NCBI GenBank assembly: GCA_028571685.1
Contig: CM053140.1
Coordinates: 57,666,201-57,730,200 of the forward strand
Reading direction: 5' to 3'
DNA: 64,000 nt
Source: Heterohyrax brucei
Lineage: Eukaryota > Chordata > Mammalia > Hyracoidea > Procaviidae
Shown here: one piece after another, positions 14,101-23,487 of the stretch
Layout of the letters: each line of letters starts with the position of its first letter
Position numbering within the stretch: position 1 is the first letter of the stretch
Notes under the pieces: model-generated
Told to the model about the DNA's origin: nothing
Database searches by the model: none
What the model saw: the letters and a program-made list of their open reading frames with translations, nothing else
Made by a program: the position numbers and the translations under genes

Positions 14101-17100
14101 CTTTCACCTTGTCGGCTCTGGAGGAAAGTCCGGTATTGCATCAGTCTTTGTCCAGGGAGCGTCCTCACGCAAGAACCTCTAGTCTGAACGACGTGCTCTG
14201 CTCCTGGTGCTGCTTGCTTGATGGTAGCGAGGTTCTCAAATTGTCCTTTGTTTCTTTTTCCTTTTATTCCTTGCAAGCGAAAAGCATTAAGGGTGGGGCA
14301 AGCCTTACTCCAGGGCAACTCCCCCCACAGCAGGAATTCACAGCCCCACCCTAATCCTTTAACATACAGGTTAGCAAAACCACACAATGGAGGACAGCCC
14401 CAAGATACTGAGAACCATATCCCAGCCATGTGGCTGCACACATTTTTGGGGGGACACAGTTCCAACCATGACAGGAGGTCTAATAATTTTCCCTCTAATT
14501 CAGACTTAAGTCCTTCCAAGTTCTTGGACCTCTGTTCACTCATCTCTACAATGGAAACAGCTCATCCTTCTAGAGGAAAAGCAAACAGTTTATATCTAAA
14601 GGATGTCTCCTTTTTTAATCTTCTCCAATATGAATTAACTAATCCCATAGAAATCTATTCCTGGTATTTGTTCAGAACTCAAAAATGTTTTATCATAGAT
14701 ATGTCTATCCCTCATTACAACAAAACTATGAGCACCTCAAAGACCTGGGGTGCTCTGTCTTCTACAGTTTTATATCTCTAGCACCTGCAGGATATTCTTT
14801 AAATACTATAGAGAAGCATGATTTGTATATACTGTTGGAAAAAAAATGCTTAATACTGGATTTTCAAAGTATTTTGTGTCTAGTGTAATATGAAGTACAC
14901 TTTTTTTCTAAGTAGGGTAGCTGAAAAGAAGAGTTAATTATATTTCATAACTTTTTACTTTGTTTTTTGCTAAGAAGCATTTAACACAGAGCATAACTTC
15001 AGAGGAAATCTCTGAAAACCAGGAGATGTGATCTGGACTAACTGTTGAAGCACTGACAGGTCGTTTAGCTTGGTTTCCTGCACCATTTAGTGCCCAGGAT
15101 ACCAAAACATCTTGTACTTGGAGGGTGCCCTAGAAGAGGATAGGCTGATAGGCTTGATTGACTTCAAATACCTGGCTACTTTCCTTGTCCAGATTATAGA
15201 GTGTACCATAAGTGGAAACCACATGCCTTAGTCCTGCTTCCTCTCAGTTTTGCCCATGAAGCTGAGACCGTTTCCAGCTCTTTGCCTCTAGATGTGAAGG
15301 ACATGACTCTCAGGGAGTGTGTGTTGATGCCCAAGGAGGCGGAGACCTATTAACTGTCTGGCTCAGCTGGCAGTAGAGATGTTGTAGACATGTCTACATC
15401 TTGGAGAGGGAGAATCAGCTAGTGCACTTGTCTCCCAGCAGCCATGAGGACTGGAACCAGATGCAAAGCCAGGAGGATGAGGTGGCCATCACAGAGCAGG
15501 ATTTGGAACTTATTAAAGAGAGGGAAACAGCAATACGGCAGTTGGAGGTAAGTGCCAGGTCATGCTTTTTGCTTCACTTAGTGTCTGCAGGTATCTGGAC
15601 TTTTTAGTCCACTTGAAATTTTTCCCAGTGAATGTGGAAAAGCACAGAATACATTATTGTGTGATTTGCTTATTATTTGCGTCAGTAATCATGATGAGTT
15701 TGAACTACTGTTATAATGGTATTGGCCATGATGCCCAGAATACTCAGATCCTTTCCTCCATCACCACACTCCTTATGGTCTTCATTGGAAATATGCATAC
15801 AGAACAGAGCAAAGCTAATAACTATTGTAATGATCATTAGGAATCTGTCCCCAAACTTTAATATAATTTAGGTTAGGCAGGGCTCTACAGAGAGTTCTTT
15901 TGCTTGGTTTGGGTAGCCAGAATAAAGGCAAGCAAAAAGATTGGCTTCATTTTTCTGCAACCCCAAAGTCTGCCCTGAGTTTTGGATCTTATTACTTCCA
16001 GGTGTCGGAAATGGGAACAGTTATTGAGGTGAGATTTGGAATAAAGGTCTTTAGACCTTTCCTACCTAAACTTCCAACTTGAATTTTACCCAGTGAGCTG
16101 TAAAATGCTCTTAAACCTGAATGACTTTTTCCTCCTTGGAGGCAGAGGATTGCTGCCCTGGGAAAGAAGGGGAGAGTGAGGGGGACAGAGAGGAGCAGCT
16201 CTGCGTTCTCCCTTGACTTTGATTTACAGCAGCAGTTCTAAGCCCTGGCTGCACATTAGAATCACCTGGAGAAGTTAACAACAAAAAAGCCCAACTCTCC
16301 CTCCCACCACCATTACATTAAACTATAGGAGATTCCTATAGAGTGTGTGAGTGTGTGTGTGTGTGTGCGCACACGCGCTGCGCTGGATGGTGTCTCTTGT
16401 CGTGCTTTAGATGAAGGTTTATAGTGTAAATTAGTTTCTCATTAAACAGTTAATACACGTATTGTTTTGTGGCATTGGTTGCCATCCCCATGACATGTCA
16501 ACACTCTCACCGTCTCGACCTTGAGTTCCCCATTACCAGCTTTCCTGTCCCCTCCTGCCTTGCCCTTGCCCCTGGCTTGGTGTGCCCATTCAGTCTTATT
16601 TTATGGGCCTGTCTGATCCTTGCCTGAAAGGTGAACCTCAGGAATGACTTCAGTACTGAGTTAAAAGGGTGTCCACGGGACATACTTTTGGGGTTGGGCT
16701 CAATAGTTTTTAAAAAGCTTCCAGGTGATTATGATGTACACATAGGGTTGATAGCCACTGCCCTAGAGGTCATCAGTATCTGCTTTTAGGTGCTACAGTT
16801 CATCCTCAAGTTATAATGACTGGTTTCAAAGATCTTGTCTTTCCCTTATTCTTTTTTTTGTGCTACTAGTCATCATCTTGGTTCTCTTACATTAAAAGCA
16901 TTGTTAAAGCAGAGAGTAAAGTGAGGTCAAAGAGCCCTGGTGGTACAATGATTAGGTGCTCAGCTGCTAACCAAAAGGTCAGCAATTTGAACCCACTGCA
17001 AGTTCTTCAGGGAAAAGACCTGGTGATCTGCTCCTATAAAGATTATAGCTTAGGAAAGAAACTCTTATGGGGTTGTTCTGTCCTGCCTTATAGATAGGAT

Positions 17101-20100
17101 AACTGTGAGTGTGAATTGATTCATTGGCATACAGCAACAAAAATGAGACACATGGAACTAAGGAAGGGTAGATGTCAGAAATGAGTCACTCACATTCGGT
17201 TAGATATAAGTCCAGATTCCTTAGCCTAAGCTTGATTTTCATATCCAGTTATTTCCTGCCTCTAACTACAGGCAAACCCTGTGTTATAGCCAAGTTGGGC
17301 TATTAGCTCTTTAATTCAGTAGTCTGTTTATATGGACTCTCCTTTTGCTTCATGGGAAACCCTGGTGGTGTAGTGGTTGAGAGCTATGGCTGCTAACCAA
17401 AAGGTTGGCAGTTCGAATCCACTACCTGCTCCTTGGAAACTATGTGGGTCAGTTCTACTCTGTTCTCTAGGGTCCCTATGCATCGGAGTTGACTCAACAG
17501 CAATAGTTTTTTTTTTTTTTTTGGCTTTGGATTTTGCTCCAGAACAACTCAAATCCTACCTCTTCTGCAAAGTCTTCCTTTTCTGTACTATTCATTAGGC
17601 ATTTCCTATGTAACACCCAGTCTTATTTGTCCTTTGTGTACTGATTCTCTTTCCCCAATTACATGTGAAGCCCTTTTGCATCCCCAGCAACTAGTAGACT
17701 GTCCCAGCTATAGTAGCATCGTAGCAAGTGATTGAGATACTGGCAAGAACTATTCTTTATTTATTTTTTTAATTTTTTATTTAATATAACTGAGTGGAAA
17801 TGTACATTCCCGTGTAAATTTACATACCCACCTATATGCAGCTTCCACTGCTCTCCCTGCCCGGTGACAGCACACTATTCCTCTCTGCTTCATACATGTC
17901 TCGTTCTCCCAACAGTCTCTTTTTTCCCTCCTCTCCACCCACTCTCCTTCCTCCAGCCAGGGGTCAGCAGGATAACATCCTATAGATGTATAGAACCATA
18001 AAGTGCATCCAATATATGGTCACTGCATCGCCAAGTCCAATCCATTTCTGTCCGAAGCGTGGACCTTCGTTATGATTTATGGTCAAGGGTAGCATCAGGG
18101 CGAGGGGCCATGCTCCCAGGGGAACCCCGAAACCACTGGTCCATCAATTGAGGTCTTTTAGTGGAGATCTCAGGATGCACCTCATTTTATTCTTGTGTTG
18201 CCAGTGAGACTCAACTCTGTGAGCTCCATCGCGGCTATCACTGGAGGTGGCCGGGCACCATCTGGTTCTTCTGGTCCCAAGTCGACTTAGGCACCCACTG
18301 ATGTGGGTCTCTTTGTCTTCTGGGTTGTCTTTCCCCCATGTCATTTTGGTCCTCGGTGAGCATCCGTTCCTTCTGAGTTGGGACCATTTGCTGTGCCCTC
18401 GGATGGCAGCTTGGCAGCTTTTAAGACCCCAGACGCCGCTCACCAATGTGGGGTGCAGAGAGCCCTCTTAGCAAAACACTAGTTGTGCCAATTGGCCTCG
18501 CTTTTGCCTAAGAACATGGTCCCCCACCCCCTGCCCCAGCTACTGTATCCTTGCAATATTGAGTTAAGATGAAAGGAGTACTCATGTTATGTTTAAGTCC
18601 ACTTAATATTGTTCTTGTTTCTAATGTGTGCTATCACCGATTTCACCCAACCAGATACCTAGCAACTATCTGATCTAAGCCCTCCCCCTTCCCTCCCATC
18701 CTCCCCTCCCTTGCAGCTGTCAAAGGGTCTTTTCTTCTATAGACAAGTCTGTTTTTGAGATCTTATCGTAGAGATCTCATACAATATTTGTCCTTTTGTC
18801 GCTGACTACTTTCACTCAACATAATGTCTTCCAGTTGAAACCAGGTCATGAGATGTTTCCTGAAGTCATTGTTGTTCTTTATCGTTGCGTAGTGCTCCAT
18901 TGAGTATATATACCATAGTTTACCTATCCACTCTTCTATTTTTGGGCATCTGGGTTGATTCCATCTTTTTGCTATTGTGGACTGTGCTGCAGTAAACATT
19001 CTGGTGCATGTGTCCATTGGTGTGAAAGGCCTTGATTCTGTAGGATATATTCCAAGTAGTAGAATTACTGGGTCAAATGGTATATCAATATCCATTTTTT
19101 TAAGGAAGCGCCAGATTGCTTTCCAAAGAGGCTGGACCATTTTGCAACCCCACCAACAGTGTAGGAGGGTTTCACTTTCTCCACAGCCTCTCCAACATTT
19201 GTTGTTTTGTGTTTTTTGGATCATGGCCAACCTTGTTGGGGTGAAGAACTATTCTTGCTAAGCCATAACTGGGAAGGTATTGCTTTCATGGCATCATTTT
19301 TTATTAACAGCATTTTGGGAAGCAGTGTAAAAGAAAGATCGTGGCCTTTACAGTTAGAAACCTGGCCACAACACTAACTCATTTACAAGCTAGGTGACTA
19401 GACAAATTATATAATCTCTCTGAGTCTCTGTTTCTTCCAGGATATCTACTTCATAGAGTTACTGAATGATTAAATATCAGGGAGGCATAATACAATGAAA
19501 ACATCATAAGCTTTTCGTTCTCATGTCTGTCACTTGTAGCTGTATGACCTTGGGATGAGTTATTAAAAGTCTTTGAGCTTTAATTTTCTCTTCTGTAGAT
19601 TGAAGATAATAAGTGTCTCATTGGGTTATTGTGAGAAACAGTTGAATTAAGTAATAGTTAATAATAAACCAAACGAAACCTACTGCAATATTGATTCAGT
19701 TCTAACTCATAGTGACCCAATAAGACAGAGTAGAAGAACTGCCCCATAGAGTTTCTGAGAGTGTAAATTTTTACAGAGGCAGACTGCCACATCTTTCTCC
19801 TACAGAGAGGTTAGTAGATTCAAATTGCTGACATTTTGGTTAAGCTGAGAGCTTAACCACTGTGCTACCAGGGCTTCCTACATTTATTGTTAGGTGCTTA
19901 TTGCACAGTTTTAAATGCTTTGCACATATTAATTTATTTAGTATTTCTAACAACTCTATGAGATAGGTACTGTTGTTAAACACATTTTACAGATTGGGTC
20001 CAGAGAGGTCCTTAAGTTAAGGTCACATGATATTTTAGTTACCTAGTGCTGCTATAACAGAAATACTGTATGTAGATGGCTTTAACAAACAGAATTTTAT

Positions 20101-23100
20101 TCTCTCACAGTTTTGGAGGCTAGAAGTCTGAATTCAGGGCACCAGCAGTAGGTTTTTTTTCTGTGCTGGCCCTGAGGGAAGATCCTTGTGTCCTGTCCGC
20201 ATCTGTGAGCCCTGTGTTTCTTGGAGATCTCTGTGTGTTAGGGCATCAGTCTTCCCCTGGGTATGGGGGATTCTCAATACAGGGACCCCAGGTCCAAAGG
20301 ATATGCTCCACTCCTGACTGATCTTTCTTGGTGGTGATGAGGTCCCACCCATCTCTGCTCACTTTTCTCTCCTTTTATCTCTCATGTGACGACAAAAGGT
20401 ATAACTCTAGCAAGGGTGTGACTTGACTAAGGAGGATGTGACTCAGGACACATCCCATCCTCATCCTGCCTCATTAACAGTAGAGGTTAGGATTTAAAGC
20501 ACATTATAAAGTGGGGGATAACTACCACCAAACACAAAATGGAGTACACAATACAGTACTAAGAATCATGGCCTAGCCAAGCTGACACATATTTTTGGAG
20601 GATACGTTTTGATTCGTGACACCTGGCAAGACTGTGGATCATATAGTGCTCAACCCCTAGTAGGCATTTAGTAAATATTAACTATTATGTTTATTTTGTG
20701 TTTATAGGAAAAGCATGATCTAAATAGCCGTAAAAACATACATATTACATTGATAGTCAAAACTGTAAGTAAGTGGAAGAAATGGATCGTCTAACATTAT
20801 TTGTTTTTTGTGGTATTTAGGCTGACATTTTGGATGTCAACCAGATATTTAAAGATTTGGCTATGATGATCCATGACCAAGGTGATCTGATTGGTATGTA
20901 TTATTGATACTTTTATCCTCAAGGTGAGTTGTTAATACTGCATTTCTGTTTAAAGAATTAGTATGATATATTAGCTATAAAGTTTAGGAGTGCAGTTAAA
21001 AAAATTACTAAACTCATTAGCTATTTTCTTTTGTCAAATAAACAAACAATGGTGAGGCCTTCTTGAATACTCAGCCCCATTCTCTTGACATGGCCTCTGA
21101 TAAATCTTTGACTGCTTAGGGAAATAGCTGTCAGCTTCCCAGCTTTCAGCTCCAGAAACTTGTGCAACTTTGGAGCTAGTACTTTAAGAAAAAACACTTT
21201 ATATTTGGAAATAATTTAAGTTTATAAAAAGTTGCAAAGATAAAAATACTTGGAACTCCTTTATATCGTTTACTTTTTAATAACATTTTACCTCATCTGC
21301 TTTATTATTATTTTTTTTATTATGATTAAGTGAAAGTTTTACAGTCCAAGTCAATTTGCCATATAAAACCCCGAACATGCACCTATATGCAACTCTATCT
21401 GCTTTCCTTACCCTGTGGCAGCATACTCCTCCTTTCCACCCTGCACTTCTGGTGTCCGTTCAACCAACAGTTGTCCCCTCCTCTCCACCCTCTCCTTTCC
21501 CCTCTAGAGAGGAACCAGTCAGCTTCACATGTATATTAAGCCAAGACCATTTGCTTTATTATTTACTCTCTCCTTCCTTCTCTGTCTCTACCTCTTTCTG
21601 TCTTTCTGTGTATGTGTGTGCACACATACATATCCTGAAATACCTCAACATTTATTGCCAAAGAATCGAGCTGTTCTCTTATGGGATTAGTAACTTTTGA
21701 TTTCGTGTCTGGATGGTTGGGATGGTAACATTGAAACAAAGATGCATAACATCAGAAGTCTGCAGAATTCTTGGTCTTTGAACATCTGAATGTGGTAAAA
21801 TATCCACTTACTCTTTTTGTAGATAGCATAGAAGCCAATGTGGAAAGCTCAGAGGTGCATGTGGAAAGAGCCACTGATCAGCTACAGCGTGCTGCGTACT
21901 ATCAGGTAAAAGCAGGTGCCAGTGAGAGGTGCTTTATGCTGCAGGCTGTATGGGCTATCGGGGTACACTGACACATGGAGAACAACTGCCACCTCTTGTT
22001 TGGGCTTAAGCTGGAAGCAAGTAGTCAAAATTGCAGTATCAATTCCATTTTTAGTATTTTTCCTTTGCAGAGAGATATACAAAAGGCATCAAACCATGAG
22101 TAAACTTACATGGAAACCATTTAGCTAAAAGCTAATTTCATAAGCTGGTGTGACATCTAAATCTTGCATAAGGCAATTATATATTCTACACAGCTGAAAC
22201 TGTTTCATCTAGTATACTAATAGGTACATTACAGTAGGGCTTCATAGGTAATTTATGTTGATTTTTGCTACAGAGAATGGATGTAGAATCATCCTGTTAT
22301 TTATCTGTAGGTAACAAAACAAACGCTTTTGCTATCAAGGCAATTTCGGCTCATACTGATTCTGTGTATTACAGAGTAGAACTGTTCTGTAGAGTTTTCT
22401 TGGCTATAATCTTAGTGGAAAGAGATCTCCAATCTTTTCTTACAAGGTACTGCTGGGTGGGTTTGAATTGCTGAATTTTTGATTTGTAGCTAAGCACAAA
22501 CCATTTGCACCACCTTGGGATCTGTGAATAAGTGAAGGTTAATATTATGGAGCTGTGTCTGTAAAGTGAGATTCTGCATATTAGTTGAACTCCAGTCTTA
22601 GGACTTTGACCTTGGTGTTTACCCCAAAATATTGTGAATAAGCCTGTTCTCTTTTCCCTTCAGCTTGGCGTTAATGGCTTTTTAGAAATAAAGAGTATCT
22701 CATTCATTTCTCTTGTTCCCACAATCACGGTATTTTACCTGGAAATGTTCTTAAAGAAATCTCTATTTAATAATAGTGTTTCCTTTAAAAACTGTGTGAA
22801 GACTTTCATGTCAACAGTAAAGGAGAATTAAAATATATATATATGTCTCTACTCTATGTTATATAGGCATTAAAGAGATGTTTGTGAAGAGTTTATAATA
22901 ACAGAAAAAACTGTATGCTAAAACATTAAGTGTGAAAAACAAAACATCATACAGCATAATTCCAATTCTGTCACAAAACAATATGCAGAGATAAAAGATC
23001 AGAAAGAAATGACAACCACAAAGTCAATAGATTAATCTATAGGTGATTATTTTCTCTTCTTTCTCCTTGTCTATAATTTTTACAATCAATGTAAAATTTT

Positions 23101-23487
23101 ATAATAGGCACAGAACTTTTATTTAAAAACACATGCACAAACGTGCAAATAACTTATTTTGTTGTTGCAAACAATGCCTAGCAGTGTAGGTATGAACAGT
23201 TCCTTTGAAAACCTGTTTTGGGACCTGGAATTAATGATGAATATTGAGAAATTTTGAGAAGGTCTCTGCATATTTGTGCATAGATAGAGTTAATTTTTAA
23301 TTATAAGGAAGCACTCTTGGAGTCTTATATATTAAAAAAAAATCAAAACAAAACTTCTTTCATGAGTACCTCTCTACATTATTTCTTTTCTCAGAAAAAG
23401 TCTCGCAAGAAGATCTGTATCCTGGTGCTTGTCCTGTCAGTGGTTATTGTAATCTTGGGATTTGTTATCTGGCTAACTTCTAAATGA
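2065..23487 (+). CDS. STX12: Syntaxin 12 (syntaxin 13), 3' seven coding exons, 5' part outside window
   Basis: This is a Qa-SNARE of early and recycling endosomes that forms a four-helix bundle with partner SNAREs to fuse membranes. Joining 2065-2164, 9430-9567, 13617-13660, 15442-15547, 20821-20893, 21823-21905 and 23395-23487 gives 211 residues in one frame, all with GT-AG introns. In order they encode the end of the N-terminal three-helix region and linker, the t-SNARE coiled coil (zero-layer glutamine in the motif HDQGDLI), a basic KKSRKK stop and one C-terminal membrane anchor. From memory the human protein has 276 residues and nine coding exons, so about 65 residues in two exons should lie upstream. 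The frame is intact and the gene looks functional. Identification is by recognition of the protein, not a search. Confidence 0.96.
2496..5410 (-). mobile_element. L1 LINE, minus strand, 5'-truncated, with a nested L1
   Basis: Read on the minus strand this runs from an ORF2 segment (open from 5216 to 4518, with [11 protein letters not shown]-like residues and a WCWQNW motif) through the zinc-knuckle region near 3790-3960 and the 3' UTR to an A-rich tail (T-rich on plus at about 2496-2515). It is interrupted at 3980-4412 by a second L1 3' end. The 5' boundary near 5410 is an estimate from where L1-like coding fades. It lies in the STX12 intron, antisense. Confidence 0.92.
3980..4412 (-). mobile_element. 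Nested L1 3' UTR insertion with 15-bp target-site duplication
   Basis: About 430 bp of L1 3' UTR plus tail are inserted in the older L1. The 15-bp direct repeat CATTTCAATTTCTTT lies at 3965-3979 and 4413-4427, as expected of a target-primed insertion. The T-rich left end marks minus orientation. Confidence 0.93.
5411..6859. other. STX12 intron, no recognised feature
   Basis: AT-rich intronic sequence. Short open frames here (for example 6603-6845) are hydrophobic and lack splice context or family resemblance. I see no gene and no clearly named repeat. Confidence 0.6.
6860..7110 (+). repeat. L2-like ancient LINE fragment
   Basis: The pyrimidine-rich stretch around the words ttggtcctct and cagatcctcttctgac resembles the 3' coding part of LINE2. 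It is highly diverged and its borders are approximate. Confidence 0.4.
7245..7450 (+). repeat. MIR SINE
   Basis: This has the MIR pattern: a cluster read as sorrowfully decayed core, then cttatctgtaaaatagggac and a tail with gtaggttacgtggatgaa and ggcacatgataagtactg. It is diverged, as expected of a pan-mammalian tRNA-derived SINE. Confidence 0.75.
7760..8040 (+). repeat. L2-like ancient LINE fragment
   Basis: This is diverged pyrimidine-rich sequence resembling LINE2 3' coding and UTR. It seems to continue at 8460-8800 after an interruption by an L1 3' end. Assigned by general resemblance only. Confidence 0.35.
8041..8400 (-). mobile_element. Older L1 3' end, minus strand
   Basis: The T-rich start (tttattttttttattgtg) followed by ggtgaaagtttacagagcag and a pyrimidine-rich block matches the 3' UTR type also seen at 16385-16680. 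It reads as an antisense, 5'-truncated L1 inserted in older repeat. Confidence 0.6.
8460..8800 (+). repeat. L2-like fragment, continuation
   Basis: Resembles the LINE2 tail, ending in words such as cacatagatggtaagctg. It probably belongs with 7760-8040. Low certainty. Confidence 0.35.
8913..9000 (+). repeat. AfroSINE, 3' part only
   Basis: Contains ggaaaactctatggggcag, then gttct and a tail close to gagtcaggattgactcc. The 5' tRNA-like half is missing. Confidence 0.8.
9430..9567 (+). CDS. STX12: STX12 coding exon (probably exon 4)
   Basis: Acceptor ttccttag, donor TCT|gtaagt. It is 138 nt, exactly 46 codons, beginning [14 protein letters not shown] and ending [10 protein letters not shown]. 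It encodes the charged helical linker between the N-terminal bundle and the SNARE motif. Phase 0 on both sides, so its omission would keep the frame. Confidence 0.96.
9845..10207 (+). mobile_element. Old L1 ORF2 fragment
   Basis: Decayed L1 ORF2: words for catgtatctgacaagaatct, cacttcatcaaagtggaca and an IREM-like region near 10090, then gttggtgaggatgtgggga. It is more diverged than the L1s at 1-1960 and 2496-5410, so it is an older subfamily. It is interrupted at its right end by RTE sequence. Confidence 0.8.
10208..10412 (+). mobile_element. RTE/BovB-type LINE fragment, reverse transcriptase C-terminal end
   Basis: An open segment with the residues [20 protein letters not shown] matches the C-terminal end of RTE-clade ORF proteins known in afrotherians and ruminants. 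It precedes the endonuclease part (10418-11050), the reverse of the natural order, so two insertions or a rearrangement are implied. Confidence 0.78.
10418..11050 (+). mobile_element. RTE/BovB-type LINE fragment, endonuclease domain, split by an AfroSINE
   Basis: Residues such as INTIVIQ, then [20 protein letters not shown] (the endonuclease D-W-D/N region) and later hwtspdg-like sequence mark an apurinic-type endonuclease of RTE elements. It is interrupted by an AfroSINE at about 10526-10665 and carries stops and frameshifts, so it is dead. Confidence 0.82.
10526..10665 (+). repeat. AfroSINE inside the RTE fragment
   Basis: Contains ctgctaaccataaggttggc, aatctgccaggtgtgccttgg and the tail gagtcagaattgactcgaca. 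A short CAAGGA word occurs at both edges, compatible with a small target-site duplication. Confidence 0.88.
11051..12250. other. STX12 intron, unresolved diverged sequence
   Basis: AT-rich sequence. The start near 11040-11200 (attattagggacccaaatga) resembles an old DNA-transposon or LINE relic that I cannot name. Open frames are short and have no splice context. Confidence 0.45.
12255..12960 (+). mobile_element. Old L1 3' end (L1M-type)
   Basis: Diverged ORF2 end: gccaaaaattggagacatat, caacaggagaatggataaa and agtatgatttcatttatata are typical of the C-terminal end of old mammalian L1 ORF2 and its flank. Fully decayed. Confidence 0.8.
12961..13616. other. STX12 intron, no recognised feature
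   Basis: AT-rich intron leading to the acceptor of the 44-nt exon. The open frame at 13383-13616 simply runs up to that acceptor and is not a gene. Confidence 0.6.
13617..13660 (+). CDS. STX12: STX12 coding exon, 44 nt (probably exon 5)
   Basis: Acceptor gttttgtag, donor ACAG|gtaaag. It encodes [14 protein letters not shown] and the first two bases of a serine codon. It is very short and not a multiple of three. The next exon supplies the third base of the split codon. Confidence 0.95.
13973..14473 (-). mobile_element. Solo LTR, ERVL/MaLR-like
   Basis: A 501-bp unit starting TG and ending CA, flanked by the 5-bp direct repeat GGAGG (13968-13972 and 14474-14478). The left end (agctaggctgctctaacag, then ggctttaacaaagaaag) is the reverse complement of the typical MaLR LTR 3' end. 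A 5-bp duplication fits class III/MaLR integration. No internal viral genes are adjacent, so it is a solo LTR. Confidence 0.85.
14479..15400. other. STX12 intron, no recognised feature
   Basis: Intron sequence between the solo LTR and the next exon. Nothing recognised. Confidence 0.55.
15442..15547 (+). CDS. STX12: STX12 coding exon (probably exon 6)
   Basis: 106 nt; donor GAG|gtaagt. The first base completes the serine split from 13660, then [20 protein letters not shown] and on to [10 protein letters not shown], the start of the SNARE motif. The acceptor is the tandem cagcag, and the distal AG (15440-15441) gives the residue order I recall for mammalian STX12. Using the proximal AG would add one serine. 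Confidence 0.96.
16342..16378 (+). repeat. (TG)n simple repeat
   Basis: A TG/TG-GA run passing into gcgcacacgcgc, at the left edge of the L1 fragment that splits MER5. Confidence 0.9.
16385..16683 (-). mobile_element. Older L1 3' end, minus strand
   Basis: Same 3' UTR type as 8041-8400: gatgaaggtttatagtgtaa, aatacacgtattgttttgtg and a pyrimidine-rich block. It is inserted in the MER5 remnant. Confidence 0.6.
16926..17145 (+). repeat. AfroSINE, long variant
   Basis: Starts gagccctggtggtacaatga, with agctgctaaccaaaaggtca and an extra segment with tcctataaagattatagctt before the common tail. This is the longer AfroSINE subtype. Confidence 0.9.
17352..17530 (+). repeat. AfroSINE, well preserved
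   Basis: gaaaccctggtggtgtagtgg, then gctaaccaaaaggttggcag and a tRNA B-box-like ttcgaatcc, the tail ggagttgactcaacagcaa, then a T run. It is one of the least diverged copies here. Confidence 0.94.
17758..19243 (-). mobile_element. L1 LINE, 5'-truncated, minus strand, 13-bp TSD
   Basis: A 1.49-kb insertion with a T-rich left end, L1 3' UTR, and an ORF2 C-terminus open from 19230 to 18763 on the minus strand ([20 protein letters not shown], then [12 protein letters not shown]). The 13-bp direct repeat AAGAACTATTCTT lies at 17745-17757 and 19244-19256. The partial ORF lacks the catalytic domains. Confidence 0.96.
19335..19480 (+). repeat. MIR SINE
   Basis: Pattern of MIR with agctaggtgactagacaaat and ctctctgagtctctgtttc. 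Diverged. Confidence 0.75.
19485..19655 (+). repeat. MIR SINE, second copy
   Basis: Contains agctgtatgaccttgggatg and gggttattgtgagaaacagt, core and tail of MIR. It follows the previous copy directly. Confidence 0.72.
19655..19880 (-). repeat. AfroSINE, minus strand
   Basis: Reverse complement of the AfroSINE: tcagttctaactcatagtga, then cagactgccacatctttctc and ctgtgctaccagggcttcc at the right end. Long subtype. Confidence 0.9.
20029..20622 (-). mobile_element. Solo LTR, ERVL/MaLR-like
   Basis: Left end gttacctagtgctgctataac and ggctttaacaaacagaattt; right end catatttttggaggatacg and gtgaca. Same family type as 13973-14473. No clear target duplication was found, so the borders are approximate. 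Confidence 0.75.
20821..20893 (+). CDS. STX12: STX12 coding exon (probably exon 7), SNARE zero layer
   Basis: Acceptor gtatttag, donor ATTG|gtatgt. 73 nt, 24 codons plus one base: [20 protein letters not shown] and on to GDLI. The glutamine in HDQGDLI lines up with the zero-layer glutamine of Qa-SNAREs. Confidence 0.96.
21310..21560 (-). mobile_element. L1 3' UTR fragment, minus strand
   Basis: T-rich start, then gattaagtgaaagttttaca, atgcacctatatgcaactct and a pyrimidine-rich block. It is a variant of the L1 3' UTR of 17758-19243, close to that at 55310-55680. Confidence 0.75.
21823..21905 (+). CDS. STX12: STX12 coding exon (probably exon 8)
   Basis: Acceptor ctttttgtag, donor CAG|gtaaaa. 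83 nt: two bases complete an aspartate, then [20 protein letters not shown] and QRAAYYQ, the C-terminal half of the SNARE coiled coil. Confidence 0.96.
22310..22528 (-). repeat. AfroSINE-related SINE, minus strand
   Basis: cagagtagaactgttctgtag, ggctataatcttagtggaaa, ggtgggtttgaattgctga and gcaccaccttgggat mark a divergent AfroSINE subtype in reverse. Confidence 0.78.
22529..23394. other. Last STX12 intron, no recognised feature
   Basis: AT-rich intron ending in the acceptor ttttctcag. The open frame at 22634-22831 has no splice context. Confidence 0.55.
23395..23487 (+). CDS. STX12: STX12 last coding exon, membrane anchor and stop
   Basis: 93 nt, 30 codons plus TGA at 23485-23487. It encodes the basic KKSRKK followed by a hydrophobic anchor ([20 protein letters not shown]) and a short LTSK tail. 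The tail seems about two residues shorter than the human form I recall. Confidence 0.96.
   Translation, partial: KKSRKKICILVLVLSVVIVILGFVIWLTSK

Larger units (their letters stand above)
16227..16760 (+). repeat. MER5-type DNA transposon remnant, split by a later insertion
   Basis: Left part agcagttctaagccctggct and cattagaatcacctggaga, right part ccaggtgattatgatgtac and gatagccactgccctagagg. These are the two ends of a non-autonomous hAT-Charlie (MER5) element. About 16335-16683 between them is a (TG)n run plus an L1 3' end. Confidence 0.78.

Noticed and set aside
14076-14543. 155-codon open frame on the minus strand
   Set aside because: It lies almost entirely inside the solo LTR at 13973-14473, runs past its edge, and shows no viral or cellular family features.
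17395-17430. tRNA gene from B-box-like ttcgaatcc
   Set aside because: It is the tRNA-derived head of an AfroSINE, and no cloverleaf with acceptor stem is present.
18763-19230. 155-codon minus-strand open frame
   Set aside because: Again an L1 ORF2 C-terminus, inside an insertion with a 13-bp target duplication.
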